From the NCBI RefSeq assembly GCF_001941485.1, contig NZ_CP009247.1, positions 2,480,001 to 2,544,000 of the forward strand: a DNA stretch of 64,000 nucleotides, in the 5' to 3' direction. The position numbers were made by a program, and so were the translations under genes. Positions 44,529 through 58,151 of this stretch are shown piece by piece (the stretch's first letter is position 1; each line of letters opens with the position of its first letter). Origin of the DNA: Corynebacterium frankenforstense DSM 45800. GTDB taxonomy: Bacteria; Actinomycetota; Actinomycetes; Mycobacteriales; Mycobacteriaceae. The notes beneath the pieces are model-generated. The model was not told where the DNA came from, did no database searches, and saw only the letters and a program-made list of their open reading frames with translations.

Positions 44529-45182
44529 CTAGATGGAGTAGTCGGCCGGCGGGGCGGAGAGCAGCTGGCGGGCCAGGTCGCGCGCGGTGCGCAGGGGCGC
44601 GGCGTCGCGCAGCAGACGGGCGCCGGCCAGGCCGCCGTCGAGGAAGATGAGCAGCTGGTTGGCCTGGGAGGCCGAGGGGTAGCCGTTCTTCTCGTCGAGG
44701 AGCGCGGTCAGCGTCTCCTGACACCAGCGGCGGTGCGCCATGACGGTGGCGACGATGAGCTTCTCGGAGTCGGTGTCGGGCCGCGGGTATTCGTTGGCGG
44801 CGTTCTGGAAGTGCGAGCCGCGGAAGTTCTCCTTCTCGCAGTCGTCGATGCACTGGTCGAAGAACGCGAGGATCTTGTCCTCCGGGTCCGTCATCTCCCT
44901 GGTCCGCTCGGCCCACGCCTCGCGCCAGTTTTTGTCGAGGTTCTCCAGGTACGCCACGACCAGCGCGTCCTTGGAGCCGTAGAGCGAGTACAGCGATGCC
45001 TTGGCCACGTCGGCCTCGCGCAGGATGCGGTCGATGCCGATGACGCGGATGCCCTCGGTGGTGAACAGGTTGGTCGCGGAGGCCAGCAGGCGCTCGCGCG
45101 GGCTCGGCCGCGAGCGGCGCCGGCCGGTCTTGCGGCCCGTTCCCGTCGCCTTCTTCTTTTTCGTGGTGCTCGAGGTGGCCAC
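44529..45182 (-). CDS. mcbR: TetR-family repressor McbR (methionine/cysteine biosynthesis)
   Basis: This 217-aa repressor has a Lys/Arg-rich N-terminus and a TetR helix-turn-helix (about 32-75). Blocks such as SATNLFTTEGIRVIGIDRIL, DPEDKILAFFDQCI, NQLLIFLDGGLAGARL and ARDLARQLLSAPPADYSI correspond closely to C. glutamicum McbR as I remember it. McbR represses sulfur-assimilation and methionine genes and is released by S-adenosylhomocysteine. GTG 45182 is the homology-supported start. A TAGTAT -10 lies at 45238-45233 and overlaps a TAGAC half-site. Confidence 0.93.
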   Translation of the reverse strand: MATSSTTKKKKATGTGRKTGRRRSRPSPRERLLASATNLFTTEGIRVIGIDRILREADVAKASLYSLYGSKDALVVAYLENLDKNWREAWAERTREMTDPEDKILAFFDQCIDDCEKENFRGSHFQNAANEYPRPDTDSEKLIVATVMAHRRWCQETLTALLDEKNGYPSASQANQLLIFLDGGLAGARLLRDAAPLRTARDLARQLLSAPPADYSI

Positions 45183-45232
45183 CTGACTGCTCGTCCTTTC
45201 GGGTGTGGTTTCCGTCGAATCCGTGCACCACC

Positions 45233-45252
45233 ATACTAGACAAACCGGTACG
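45233..45252 (-). promoter_or_regulatory. mcbR promoter with degenerate McbR box
   Basis: TAGAC-AAACCG-GTACG (45237-45252) matches the first half of the McbR site TAGAC-N6-GTCTA and only the first two bases of the second half. It overlaps the -10 TAGTAT. Autoregulation is possible but not proven by sequence. Confidence 0.35.
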
Positions 45253-45423
45253 TTCACTTCATTCGGTGGGGGCGGTCCACACCCGTGAGATTGGCGACGT
45301 CCCGCGCGGCGGCCGCGCTCGTGCGCGCGGGCCGGGTACGGGGCACGGGCGGGGTGGGCGCGGGCTGGACGCGGGGGCACGCCCGGGGTGGGCGCACAGC
45401 GCGGTTCCGGCCCCGGGCATGCG

Positions 45424-45451
45424 AAAACCCGCCGGGCGATGCCCGACGGGT
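45424..45451 (-). terminator. Terminator of the GlsB-like gene
   Basis: Minus-strand stem ACCCGTCGGGC / GCCCGGCGGGT with loop ATC, followed by TTTT. Confidence 0.8.
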
Positions 45452-45486
45452 CCGTGCTCGATGCGGAATGTGATTCCGCGTCCGGC

Positions 45487-45750
45487 CTACTTCTTGCGGG
45501 TGAACGCCTGGACGATCGACAGCAGGATGACCGCGCCGACGAGGCAGGTCAGGAAGCTGAAGAACCAGCCGGCCGACTCGACGTCGACACCGAACAGGCT
45601 CAGGGCCCAGCCGCCCAGCAGGCCGCCGATGACGCCCACGACGATGTTCAGCAGGAGGCCCTGCTGCGCATCGGTGCCCTTGATCTTGGAGGCGATCCAA
45701 CCGGCGAGGCCGCCGATGATGATCCACGCAACGATACCGATACCAAGCAT
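45487..45750 (-). CDS. GlsB/YeaQ/YmgE family stress-response membrane protein
   Basis: This 87-aa protein has three hydrophobic helices. The sequence MLGIGIVAWIIIGGLAGWIA, the GLLLNIVVGVIGGLLGGW segment and the TRKK end are characteristic of the transglycosylase-associated/GlsB family of small stress-induced membrane proteins. AAAGGA lies 8 nt before the ATG. The exact role in corynebacteria is unknown. Confidence 0.92.
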   Translation of the reverse strand: MLGIGIVAWIIIGGLAGWIASKIKGTDAQQGLLLNIVVGVIGGLLGGWALSLFGVDVESAGWFFSFLTCLVGAVILLSIVQAFTRKK

Positions 45751-45817
45751 GATGAATGTCCTTTGCTCGTAATTGTTTTATTCCGTGTGCGATACATGGA
45801 CCGCTTATGCCAATGGT

Positions 45818-45856
45818 AAACGCCGCCGGCCCCCTATGCCAGGGGTCGGCGGCGTT
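45818..45856. terminator. Terminator downstream of uspA
   Basis: Long inverted repeat, arms AAACGCCGCCG / CGGCGGCGTTT extended by CCCC/GGGG, between the uspA stop and the GlsB-like gene leader. Confidence 0.8.
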
Positions 45857-45952
45857 TGATGCGATTATTTCATCGAACCGTTATACCTGCCCCCGCGTCC
45901 GCGCGCCGGTTCTCGCCCGGCGCGGGGGCGGGCCGGTCGGCCCGGTGACCGC

Positions 45953-46849
45953 CTAGTGGGTGTCCGGGCGGACGACCATCATCGGGCAGGGCGCGGACTG
46001 CAGCAGGGCGCGCGAGGTGGAGCCGAGCAGCATGCCCTTGAAGCCGCCACGGCCGTGGGAGCCGACGACGAGCAGCTGGGCGCCTTCGGCGGCGTCGACC
46101 AGCGCGCGGATCGGGCGGTCGCGGGTGATCAGCTTCTTGACGTCGACCTTGGGGTACTTGGCCACGAGGTCGGCGAGGCGCTCGTCGAGGAGCTTCTTCT
46201 GCTCGCCCTCGATCTCCTCCCACTGCTGCTGGGCGGCCGAGAGGCCGGCCAGGGAGGCCTGGACCTGCATGTCCATCCAGGTGTGGACGGCGACGAGCTC
46301 GGCGCCGCGGGCGTCGGCCTCGGCGAAGGCGAACTCGGTGGCCTTCTGGGAGACCTCGGAGCCGTCGACGCCGACGACGACGGGGCCGTACTTGGTGGTC
46401 TCGTCGACGTTGTTGTCCTCACGGACGACGACGACCGGGCAGGAGGCGTGGGAGACGACGGCGGCGGAGACCGAGCCCATCACCATGCCGGACAGGCCGC
46501 CGAGACCGCGCGAGCCCATGACGATCATGGTCACGGACTTCGACATCTCGAGCAGCATGTCGATCGGGGAGCCCTCGGCGACGGTGTGGCCGATCTTGAT
46601 GTCCGGGGCCGCCTGGTGGGCGATCTCGCGGGCCTCGTCGATCTTCTCCATGGTCTCGGCCTGGAGGTCGTCGAAGAGCTCCTGCGGCGGGACCATGCCC
46701 TCGGCGTAGAGATACTGCGGCATCGTGTAGCTCGAGGCGAGGCGCAGCGGCACACCGCGCTTCAGGGCGGTGTTCGCCGCCCAGCGGACGGCGACGTGCG
46801 AGGCCTTCGAGCCGTCGACGGCTACGACGATGATGTCTTCCTGAGGCAT
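45953..46849 (-). CDS. Universal stress protein, tandem Usp domains
   Basis: This 298-aa protein is made of two Usp domains (about 5-145 and 155-297). Each has the ATP-binding pattern: VVAVDGSKAS plus IVMGSRGLGGLSGMVMGSVS, and VVGVDGSEVS plus LLVVGSHGRGGFKGMLLGST. The G-2x-G-9x-GS/T motif is intact in both, so ATP binding is expected. The position matches a uspA gene after mcbR in C. glutamicum. AAAGGT precedes the ATG. Cytoplasmic stress or dormancy role by family. Confidence 0.93.
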   Translation of the reverse strand: MPQEDIIVVAVDGSKASHVAVRWAANTALKRGVPLRLASSYTMPQYLYAEGMVPPQELFDDLQAETMEKIDEAREIAHQAAPDIKIGHTVAEGSPIDMLLEMSKSVTMIVMGSRGLGGLSGMVMGSVSAAVVSHASCPVVVVREDNNVDETTKYGPVVVGVDGSEVSQKATEFAFAEADARGAELVAVHTWMDMQVQASLAGLSAAQQQWEEIEGEQKKLLDERLADLVAKYPKVDVKKLITRDRPIRALVDAAEGAQLLVVGSHGRGGFKGMLLGSTSRALLQSAPCPMMVVRPDTH

Positions 46850-47031
46850 CTTGATCGACCTTTCTGTGAGTCGAATGGTTCTCGGTGTTGTCCCGGTCGC
46901 TCACCCGACGGAGACGACCGCGTCTCACACTTTCAGTCTACATTCCGGGGGTGACGCGTGTTGTGGGTGGTGACGCCCACACGGGGGTACCCGAGAGGAA
47001 CCCCCTCACCGCGGGGAATGTGGCCGGAGGC

Positions 47032-47178
47032 CTACTCCGGGATCGGGACCTCGTGCGGGGCCTCGGAGTTCGCCGGGTAGAGGAACTCGTAGATGGCGGT
47101 CAGGAAGCGGCCGATGACCTGGCCGAGGTCGGTGGAGAAGAACTCGACGATGGGCGCGAGAATTGCGTTAAGATCCAT
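47032..47178 (-). CDS. 48-residue hypothetical peptide
   Basis: The ORF encodes MDLNAILAPIVEFFSTDLGQ then VIGRFLTAIYEFLYPANSE, ending PIPE. A single amphipathic or hydrophobic helix is predicted, with no signal peptide. TACCAT (47186-47191, minus) lies 7 nt before the ATG, so the mRNA would be leaderless. That same hexamer contains the possible ATG of the divergent pseudouridine synthase. Its character (short, helical, acidic) recalls corynebacterial PorA/PorH-size proteins and the 33-aa gene at 2834. Function unknown. Confidence 0.65.
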   Translation of the reverse strand: MDLNAILAPIVEFFSTDLGQVIGRFLTAIYEFLYPANSEAPHEVPIPE

Positions 47179-47185
47179 GCCGACG

Positions 47186-48319
47186 ATGGTACTACACAGC
47201 GACGAACCTTATCGGGCCACAACGGGCCCGGACCCGGCGTCGCCGGTGCCGGACGGGCGTGCGACCCCCGGATCGGCGCCCCGTCCCCTCCCCCGCCGCC
47301 GCACGCGCACGGCCCCGCTGCCCCCGAGAGGCGGGCTCACGGCCAGCCGACTGCGGGTGCCGGCGGATACGACGGTCACCGCCTTCGAGCTGGTTTCCGC
47401 CGCGGTGCGCGGGCAGCGACACCGCCACCCCGAGGACGACGACGCCGCGGTGCGCGCACGGTTCGCCGCCGGCGAGGTGGTGCTTGCCGACGCCGCGCCC
47501 CTCGCCGCAGAGGACAGACTCACCGCGGGCACGGACGTGTGGTTCTACCGCATGCCGGCGCCCGAGGCTCCGGTTCCGGGGGAGGTGAAGGTCGTCTACG
47601 CAGACCGCGACATCACGGTCGTCGACAAACCGCCGTTCCTGGCGACCGTGCCGCGGGGAGCACACGTCACCGAGACCCTTGTGGTTCGCCTCCGGAGGGC
47701 GACGGGCAACGAGGAGATCGCCCCGGCACACCGTCTGGACCGGGCGACCTCGGGACTGGTGCTGTGCACCAACCGCCGCGAGGTGCGGGGCGCGTACCAG
47801 GGTCTCTTCGAGTCCGGCGTAGTGGCCAAGACGTACGAGGCCGTGGACCGGTACGACCAAGCGCTCGCGGAGGGCGCCGGCGCCGTCTCCCGGCTCCCCG
47901 GTGCCGCCTCCGGTCGCGGTGCCGGAGGGGTCGTGTGGTCCAGCCGCATCGAGAAGACCCGCGGGATCCTCCAGGCCCGGGAGGTCCCCGGGACGGCGAA
48001 CGCCGTGACCGAGCTGGGATCCGTGGTCCGCTCCACGGGCGACTGCGGGATGATCGCTGACTCCTGTGGTTCACGCGGTGGGGCGCATCCTGGCTGGGCC
48101 GTATACCGCCTGCATCCGAGGACGGGGAAGACACACCAGCTGCGGGTGCACATGAACGCCGCCGGCGTGCCGATCTGCAATGACCCGCTATACCCGGAGA
48201 TCCTCCCGGACGGCTGGGGCGAGTTCGACCACCCGCTGATGCTGAAGTCGGTCGAGTTGTCATTCACCGATCCCTTGAGCGGTGAGCGCCGGCAGTTCCG
48301 TACCCGGGGATGGAATTGA
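47186..48319 (+). CDS. RluA-family pseudouridine synthase
   Basis: The protein is 377 aa from ATG 47186; GTG 47246 would give 357 aa. Conserved blocks include PLPPRGGLTASRLRVP, VVDKPPFLATVPRG, the catalytic motif APAHRLDRATSGLVL with the essential Asp, VAKTYEAV, and LHPRTGKTHQLRVHMNAAGVP. It isomerises uridine to pseudouridine in structured RNA, possibly rRNA, though the target is unknown. It sits just beyond the rrn terminator. The first 40 residues are low in conservation, so the start is uncertain. Confidence 0.88.
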   Translation: MVLHSDEPYRATTGPDPASPVPDGRATPGSAPRPLPRRRTRTAPLPPRGGLTASRLRVPADTTVTAFELVSAAVRGQRHRHPEDDDAAVRARFAAGEVVLADAAPLAAEDRLTAGTDVWFYRMPAPEAPVPGEVKVVYADRDITVVDKPPFLATVPRGAHVTETLVVRLRRATGNEEIAPAHRLDRATSGLVLCTNRREVRGAYQGLFESGVVAKTYEAVDRYDQALAEGAGAVSRLPGAASGRGAGGVVWSSRIEKTRGILQAREVPGTANAVTELGSVVRSTGDCGMIADSCGSRGGAHPGWAVYRLHPRTGKTHQLRVHMNAAGVPICNDPLYPEILPDGWGEFDHPLMLKSVELSFTDPLSGERRQFRTRGWN

Positions 48320-48385
48320 GATTCAGCGTCTAAGGCGCCGAAAAAAGAGGGGGCGCGAAAGGGATGGAACGGGGCCGGATACGCG

Positions 48386-48432
48386 AAAAGGAGCGCCCCT
48401 CAGTCGACATGACTTCGACCGAGGGGCGCTCC
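48386..48432 (-). terminator. rrn operon terminator
   Basis: Inverted repeat GGAGCGCCCCTC (48390-48401) / GAGGGGCGCTCC (48421-48432). On the minus strand it is followed by TTTT. Confidence 0.9.
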
Positions 48433-48455
48433 CGTATTCCGTTTTTTGAGTTGTG

Positions 48456-48575
48456 GTGTCGGCGGTGACTTACTCTCCCACACCCTCCCGAGTGCAGTAC
48501 CATCAGCGTTGGCGGGCTTAGCTTCCGGGTTCGGAATGGGACCGGGCGTTTCCCCGCCACTATAACCACCGACAC
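48456..48575 (-). rRNA. rrf: 5S ribosomal RNA
   Basis: On the minus strand the sequence begins GTGTCGGTGGTTATAGTGGC, includes the conserved loop CCCATTCCGAACCCGGAAG, and ends CCGCCGACAC, which pairs with the 5' end. About 120 nt. It is the last gene of the 16S-23S-5S operon. Ends are approximate to a few bases. Confidence 0.95.
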
Positions 48576-48669
48576 GACCTGTAACCGGCGGGCCGAAACC
48601 AGTGGCCCGTGTGGCGTGTCAGATACCGGAGAGTGGGACGCGAGCAACAGGATCACCTGTCATTGTGTT

Positions 48670-53621
<4,952 letters not shown>

Positions 53622-54130
53622 AAAATTCGCAAAAAACGAGCCGTGAAAAGCCCGAAACCTGACAAACAAAAAACTGACAAGAAAAAACTCAAAAGTACAA
53701 AAAATGCACTCCAAGCAACCTGCCACCGGCAAAAACCATTCATTTGGACCCAAGGTCCAGGAAGGTCAACCCCCACCGGCACACACCAACACCACCTAAG
53801 GCATACAACCCAGGTAGCGCCGGCGGACAAGCCACAAGAAACGCACCACAAAAAGTACATCAACACACTATCGAGTTCTCACACAACACAAACACGCTAG
53901 GTTCGCATCCGATCAGGATGCTTGCCGTTACGGTTCGAGGTAGCCAGTCGCTGTTTTCCTTCCGCCATCTCACCGCTGGAATCTCTCCGCGGCGGGGCGC
54001 TGTCGGTCGCGCTGACCCCCATTAATTTACACACGGGTCCAAGACTTGCCAAATCTGCAGGCCAACATAGTTTTTCACGTTCGCAAGAGCCCCGCTCAGC
54101 GTCGTGCGCCTGCGGCACCCGCCCACGGAC
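53622..54130 (-). promoter_or_regulatory. rrn leader and promoter region
   Basis: This roughly 509-bp region upstream of 16S has a good sigma-70-like promoter on the minus strand: TTGGCA (54052-54047), 17 bp, TAAATT (54029-54024). A boxA-like element (53862-53892) lies in the leader, and AT-rich processing stems adjoin the 16S. No protein gene is supported here. Confidence 0.7.
53862..53892 (-). promoter_or_regulatory. boxA-like antitermination motif in rrn leader
   Basis: The minus strand reads TTGTGTGAGAACTCGATAGT, matching the mycobacterial rrn boxA region GTTTGAGAACTCAATAGT except for a few bases. Confidence 0.65.
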
Positions 54131-54505
54131 TCACCGATAGAGACCGCGACTCTCCGCGACGCGGTCGACGAGCCCGTGCAACTCCTCCCGCGACATCCCG
54201 AGCCGCACCGCCTCATCGACGGTGGGCGCCAGATACTGCTGGGCGAAGTCCCGGCCCCGCCGGGCGAGCACCCGCTCGCGCGCCCCCTCGGCGACGAAGG
54301 TGCCGATGCCCCGCCGGCGCTCGAGCACCCCGAGTTCCACGAGCATCGCCAGCCCCTTGCGCGCGGTGGCGGGGTTGACGGAGTGGAAGCGCGCGAGCTC
54401 GTTGGTCGAGGAGACGCGCTCGCCGACGGCGAGCTCCCCCTCCGCGACCGCATCCTCGATGAACCGGGCTATCTGCCTGAACAACGGTTGCGCCTGATCT
54501 TCCAC
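54131..54505 (-). CDS. GntR-family regulator, YtrA subfamily
   Basis: This 124-aa short GntR protein has a winged helix in residues 1-75 (DQAQPLFRQIARFIEDAVAE, GERVSSTNELARFHSVNPAT, RKGLAMLVELGVLERRRGIG). A small helical C-terminal domain (about 80-124) replaces a ligand-binding domain, which defines the YtrA type. GTG 54505 has GGAGGT 5-6 nt upstream. YtrA regulators usually control adjacent ABC transporters, but none follows here: the next feature downstream is the rrn promoter. An inverted-repeat operator lies 72 bp upstream. Confidence 0.88.
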   Translation of the reverse strand: MEDQAQPLFRQIARFIEDAVAEGELAVGERVSSTNELARFHSVNPATARKGLAMLVELGVLERRRGIGTFVAEGARERVLARRGRDFAQQYLAPTVDEAVRLGMSREELHGLVDRVAESRGLYR

Positions 54506-54576
54506 GGGACACCTCCTCAACACCGCCCGGCGCCGCCGGTGGTTCCCCCACCCGCGGGTCCGGGACGTCATCGTCG

Positions 54577-54598
54577 GTTAGTTAGTCTAGTAACTAAC
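54577..54598. promoter_or_regulatory. Inverted-repeat operator of the GntR gene
   Basis: GTTAGTTA-GTCTAG-TAACTAAC is a perfect 8-bp inverted repeat with a 6-bp spacer between the GntR gene and the divergent NYN gene. It is probably the autoregulatory site of the GntR protein. Confidence 0.7.
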
Positions 54599-54765
54599 CC
54601 CGGCCACGGTGCCCGTACCGCCGACGGCGACCCACGCGGCGTCGTCAATTTTTTGTGCCCTGCCCTGCGGAAACCTCGTGAGGCGTCGACGCGGGCGGCG
54701 GCGGTGGTGCATGCTGGGGACAGAAACTGTCTTAGAACTCTCTTAGCGAACGGACTTTAGGAGCC

Positions 54766-56283
54766 ATGCTTGAACGCACACTTGTCTTCGTCGACACCAG
54801 CTATCTGTTGGCGAGCTTCTACAACTCGTGGGAGACGGGGGCCCGCGCACAACTAGAGATCGACCTCCCCGACGTGGTGCACGTCCTCGGGGAGATGATC
54901 GAGAACCAGCTTCACCAGCCCATCCACCGTCAGCTCTGGTATGACGGTATCCCCGACTCCGGCCCGCACCGTTACCAGCGCGCCCTGCGCACCTGCGACG
55001 GCGTGCAGCTGCGCGCCGGCCAGCTCATCGAGTGGGGTGAGCGGCGTACGCAGAAGGCCGTCGACACCCGGCTCGTCGCCGACATGGTGCTCGCCGCGGT
55101 GGACCAGCAGTGCTCGGACATCGTGCTGGTCTCCGGCGACGCGGACATGATCCCCGGCGTCAGCGAGGCTTCGCGACGCGGCGTGCGCGTGCACCTCTAC
55201 GGCTTCGGCTGGGACTCGATGTCCTCGGCCCTGCGCCACCACTGCGACACGACCACGATCCTCGACCCGCGCGAGGACTTCCACGACTCCATGCACCTCG
55301 AGGTGCTCGAGGGACCGATCCCGCCGGTGGTGCGCGAGCCCGCCGCCGGGTCGGTAACCGAGAACAACGACGGCGACTCCGTGCCCGGCGACGCGACCGC
55401 GGGCGACCAGCCGCCGAGCACCTCGCCCGAGCGTCCCGAGGCGCCGGCCACCCCGACCGCCGCCGACCAGGAGGCGCAGGGCACCGCGTGCGCCGAGAGC
55501 GCCGGCGCCTCGATTGCCGACGCCGCGCCTGCCGCCACGGGAGCGGACGCCGCCGCCTCCGGCGCGTCCGACGTCTCTGCGTCCGACGCCTCCGCCTCCG
55601 CCTCCGAGACCTCCGGTGCCGCCGCTTCCGCGGAGGCCGGCAGGCACGAGAAGACGAAGGACGCCAAGGGCGCGGGCCCGGGTGAGAGCCCGAAGGAGAA
55701 GGTCGCGAAGGAGCAGGCCCCTGGCGGGAACCGGAAGGCCCGGAACGAGCAGGCCAAGGACCAGCAGACCAAGGACCAGCAGACCTCGGCCGCGAAGGGC
55801 TCCCCGGCCGCCGAGGCCGACGGTGCGGCGACGGCCGCGGGTGAGGCGTCCGCCGCGGCGCACCCGAAGACCCCGGCGCCCGACGCCGACTCCGCCGTCG
55901 AGCGCGACATTGCCGGCGAGGCCAAGCCCAAGCCGAAGCCGCGCCCGAAGCCCTCGATGATGGCCCCGAAGCGTCGGCTGCGCTCGCGCTACGTGCCGCT
56001 GCCCAACGAGGTGTGGGCCTCGGCGGGCTTCCAGACGCCGTTCGACGTCGGCCAGCAGTACGCGACCTGGTGGTACGAGAACGCCGCCACCGGCGAGCAG
56101 CGCGACCAGGCCCACATGCTCTCCGGCGGCGGGCTGCCGCCCGAGGTGGACCGCCCGCTGCTGCAGTTCGCCTGCGAGACGCTGCACGAGTACACGCTCA
56201 GCGACAAGCAGCGCGTGAACCTGCGCGACGGCTTCCACGCCGGCATCCGCGGCGTGCTCATCAACGTCCGCCGCCAGAACTGA
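54766..56283 (+). CDS. NYN-domain protein (PIN-like nuclease) with conserved C-terminal domain
   Basis: This 505-aa protein has an N-terminal NYN/PIN-like domain (1-170), with acidic residues at FVDTSYLLASFYN, KAVDTRLVADMVL and LVSGDADMIPGV that should bind metal for RNA cleavage. A long disordered centre (about 185-405) is built of Ala, Ser, Glu, Asp, Lys and Pro and includes KDQQTKDQQT. A conserved C-terminal domain follows (about 405-505, YVPLPNEVWASAGFQTPFDV, WWYENAATGE). AGGAG precedes the ATG. It is probably an RNase or RNA-processing factor; the target is unknown. A strong terminator follows. Confidence 0.85.
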   Translation: MLERTLVFVDTSYLLASFYNSWETGARAQLEIDLPDVVHVLGEMIENQLHQPIHRQLWYDGIPDSGPHRYQRALRTCDGVQLRAGQLIEWGERRTQKAVDTRLVADMVLAAVDQQCSDIVLVSGDADMIPGVSEASRRGVRVHLYGFGWDSMSSALRHHCDTTTILDPREDFHDSMHLEVLEGPIPPVVREPAAGSVTENNDGDSVPGDATAGDQPPSTSPERPEAPATPTAADQEAQGTACAESAGASIADAAPAATGADAAASGASDVSASDASASASETSGAAASAEAGRHEKTKDAKGAGPGESPKEKVAKEQAPGGNRKARNEQAKDQQTKDQQTSAAKGSPAAEADGAATAAGEASAAAHPKTPAPDADSAVERDIAGEAKPKPKPRPKPSMMAPKRRLRSRYVPLPNEVWASAGFQTPFDVGQQYATWWYENAATGEQRDQAHMLSGGGLPPEVDRPLLQFACETLHEYTLSDKQRVNLRDGFHAGIRGVLINVRRQN

Positions 56284-56338
56284 CGCACCCGCCCGGTGCA
56301 GGGCACCCGGCGCCGGCCGGGCCCGCGCCGGACACGCG

Positions 56339-56369
56339 AAAGCGCCCCGGTGAAGACCGGGGCGCTTTT
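56339..56369. terminator. Terminator after NYN gene
   Basis: Perfect stem AAAGCGCCCCGGT / ACCGGGGCGCTTT with loop GAAG and a T-run. It lies between convergent NYN and pspA genes. Confidence 0.92.
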
Positions 56370-56467
56370 CTCGTGCGCTGAGGCGGACTGTGTCTCCGGG
56401 GCCCGGCGCGCGGGCCGGACACCGCGGGCAGGTCGATCGCCCGTGCGGCTGACCTGGCCCGAGGGTC

Positions 56468-57331
56468 TCAGCGGTCGGCGTCCTCGCCGGCGTCCTTGGC
56501 GTCCGCGGCTGCATCGGTCGCGCTGTCGGCTGCGCCCGCGGGGTCCGTGGCCTCGTCGGTCCCGGCATCCGCCGGGGCGTCCTCGCCCGCGGTGAGCTCG
56601 CCGCGCTCCTCGCCGCCGAGCTCCGCGCGGATCTGCTCGAGGCGGTCGGCGGCGCGCATGTCGTTGCCGGCCTGAGCGATCTCGCTCATCCGGTCGGTCA
56701 CCGAGTTGCGGGTCAGCTCCTGGGCGCCGAGGGCGTCTGCGTAGCGGCGCTCGATCTTGTCGCGCACGTCATCGAGCGTGGGCACCGAGTCGTCGCCGCC
56801 GACCGTGTTCATGCTGTCGAGGGCCCGGGTGGAGGCCTCCTGCATCTTGGTCTGGTCGACCTGGGCACGCAGCTGGTCGATCTGGGAGAGCTGCTCCTTG
56901 AGGCGGGCCTCGGACTCGGCCTGCTGGCGGCGGGCCTGCTCGGCGGCCTGGGCGGCCTGCGACTGCATGGTCGCGGTCTCCTCGACCTGCTGCTCGACGG
57001 CGACGAGCTGGGTGGCGAAGACCTCGGCGGTCTCGTTGAGCTGGCGGGCCTTCTCCGCGTCCCCGGAGGCGTTGGCCTTGTCCGCCATCTGCACCGCCTG
57101 GCGCGCCTTGTCCTGCAGGTCCGCCTGGTCCTTGCGCAGGCGGTCCAGCTTCATGGACAGCTGCTTCTCATTGCCGATGACCGAGGCGGCCTGCTGCGAG
57201 ATCTCGGCGTGCCGGCGCTTGGCCTCCTCGGTGGCCTGCTGGATCTGCACCTTGGGGTCGGCGTTCTCGTCGATCTTCTGGTCGAACGAGCTCATCAGGT
57301 ACTTCCAGCCCTTGCTGAAGGGATTTGCCAC
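56468..57331 (-). CDS. PspA/IM30 family protein
   Basis: This 287-aa protein begins (V)ANPFSKGWKYLMSSFDQKID, a PspA-like amphipathic N-terminus, followed by about 190 residues of coiled coil (KRRHAEISQQAASVIGNEKQ, QAAEQARRQQAESEARLKEQ). The C-terminus (about 235-287) is acidic, Asp/Ala/Glu/Thr-rich. The family forms membrane-bound ESCRT-III-like scaffolds that protect the cytoplasmic membrane under stress. GTG 57331 has AAGG about 10 nt upstream. Confidence 0.88.
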   Translation of the reverse strand: MANPFSKGWKYLMSSFDQKIDENADPKVQIQQATEEAKRRHAEISQQAASVIGNEKQLSMKLDRLRKDQADLQDKARQAVQMADKANASGDAEKARQLNETAEVFATQLVAVEQQVEETATMQSQAAQAAEQARRQQAESEARLKEQLSQIDQLRAQVDQTKMQEASTRALDSMNTVGGDDSVPTLDDVRDKIERRYADALGAQELTRNSVTDRMSEIAQAGNDMRAADRLEQIRAELGGEERGELTAGEDAPADAGTDEATDPAGAADSATDAAADAKDAGEDADR

Positions 57332-57471
57332 GGTGGTCAGCCTTTCTGTTTCGCTCGCCGCGCGCCCGGCGCGCGGCCACGCCCGCGGAAGGGGCTCATG
57401 CACCGACGAGTCTACGTGGGCTTTCTCACCTGCGCCGGGCGAAATGTGAGGTGGCCCGCTCCGGGGACGCG

Positions 57472-57506
57472 AAAACCGCCGCCCGGATCGGATCCGGACG
57501 GCGGTT
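57472..57506 (-). terminator. Thioredoxin gene terminator
   Basis: Minus-strand stem AACCGCCGTCCGGATCC / GGATCCGGGCGGCGGTT (near perfect), followed by TTTT. Confidence 0.85.
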
Positions 57507-57606
57507 CGGTGCCGCGGCGCGCGGGCCGGCGGTCAGGTGCCTCGGGGTACGGACCTGTGGACCGGCCGCGCACCCTGCACGCCTCAGCGAGCAGCGGTCA
57601 GGGGAC

Positions 57607-57993
57607 CTACTTGTCGCCCTGCTGGTCGGCCTGCGCGTTCTGCTCGGCGACCTGGCGGCGGACATCGTCCATGTCCAGGCCCTTGACCTGGTTGACCAGG
57701 TCCTCGAGGGCGGCCGGGGGCAGGGCGCCGGAGTCGCGGTAGACCATGATGCCGTCACGGAAGGCCATCAGGGTCGGGATCGCCTGGATCTCGAGCGCGG
57801 CGGCCAGGTTCTGGTTGGCCTCGGTGTCGAGCTTGGCGAAGGTGACGTCCTCGTGCTTGTCCGAGGCCTTCTCGTAGGTGGGGGCGAAGGCCCGGCAGGG
57901 ACCGCACCACGAGGCCCAGGCGTCGACGAGGACGATGCCCTCGCCGGTCACGGTCTTCTCGAAGGTGTCTTCGGTCACGTCAATGGTCGCCAT
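57607..57993 (-). CDS. Thioredoxin
   Basis: This 128-aa thioredoxin has the WCGPC active site (Cys30 and Cys33 in VDAWASWCGPCRAFAPTYEK), a cis-Pro in IQAIPTLMAF, and a short charged C-terminal extension (RRQVAEQNAQADQQGDK). No signal peptide, so it is cytoplasmic. AGGAGG lies 10 nt before the ATG. It is divergent from the copper ATPase gene. TrxA or a TrxC-like name cannot be fixed by sequence alone. Confidence 0.95.
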   Translation of the reverse strand: MATIDVTEDTFEKTVTGEGIVLVDAWASWCGPCRAFAPTYEKASDKHEDVTFAKLDTEANQNLAAALEIQAIPTLMAFRDGIMVYRDSGALPPAALEDLVNQVKGLDMDDVRRQVAEQNAQADQQGDK

Positions 57994-58151
57994 GGTCGGG
58001 GCGCCTCCTAATGATTTGGGTTCATGTTCGTCGCGGAGCCTCGCCGGTTCCGCGTCGGGCAACCTCAACAACGTTGAGAGGTTGCGCCTTATTCCGCCCC
58101 GAATCCTATAGGCCCCCGCCCGGCCCACGCAGCCCGCCACCCCCTTGCCGC

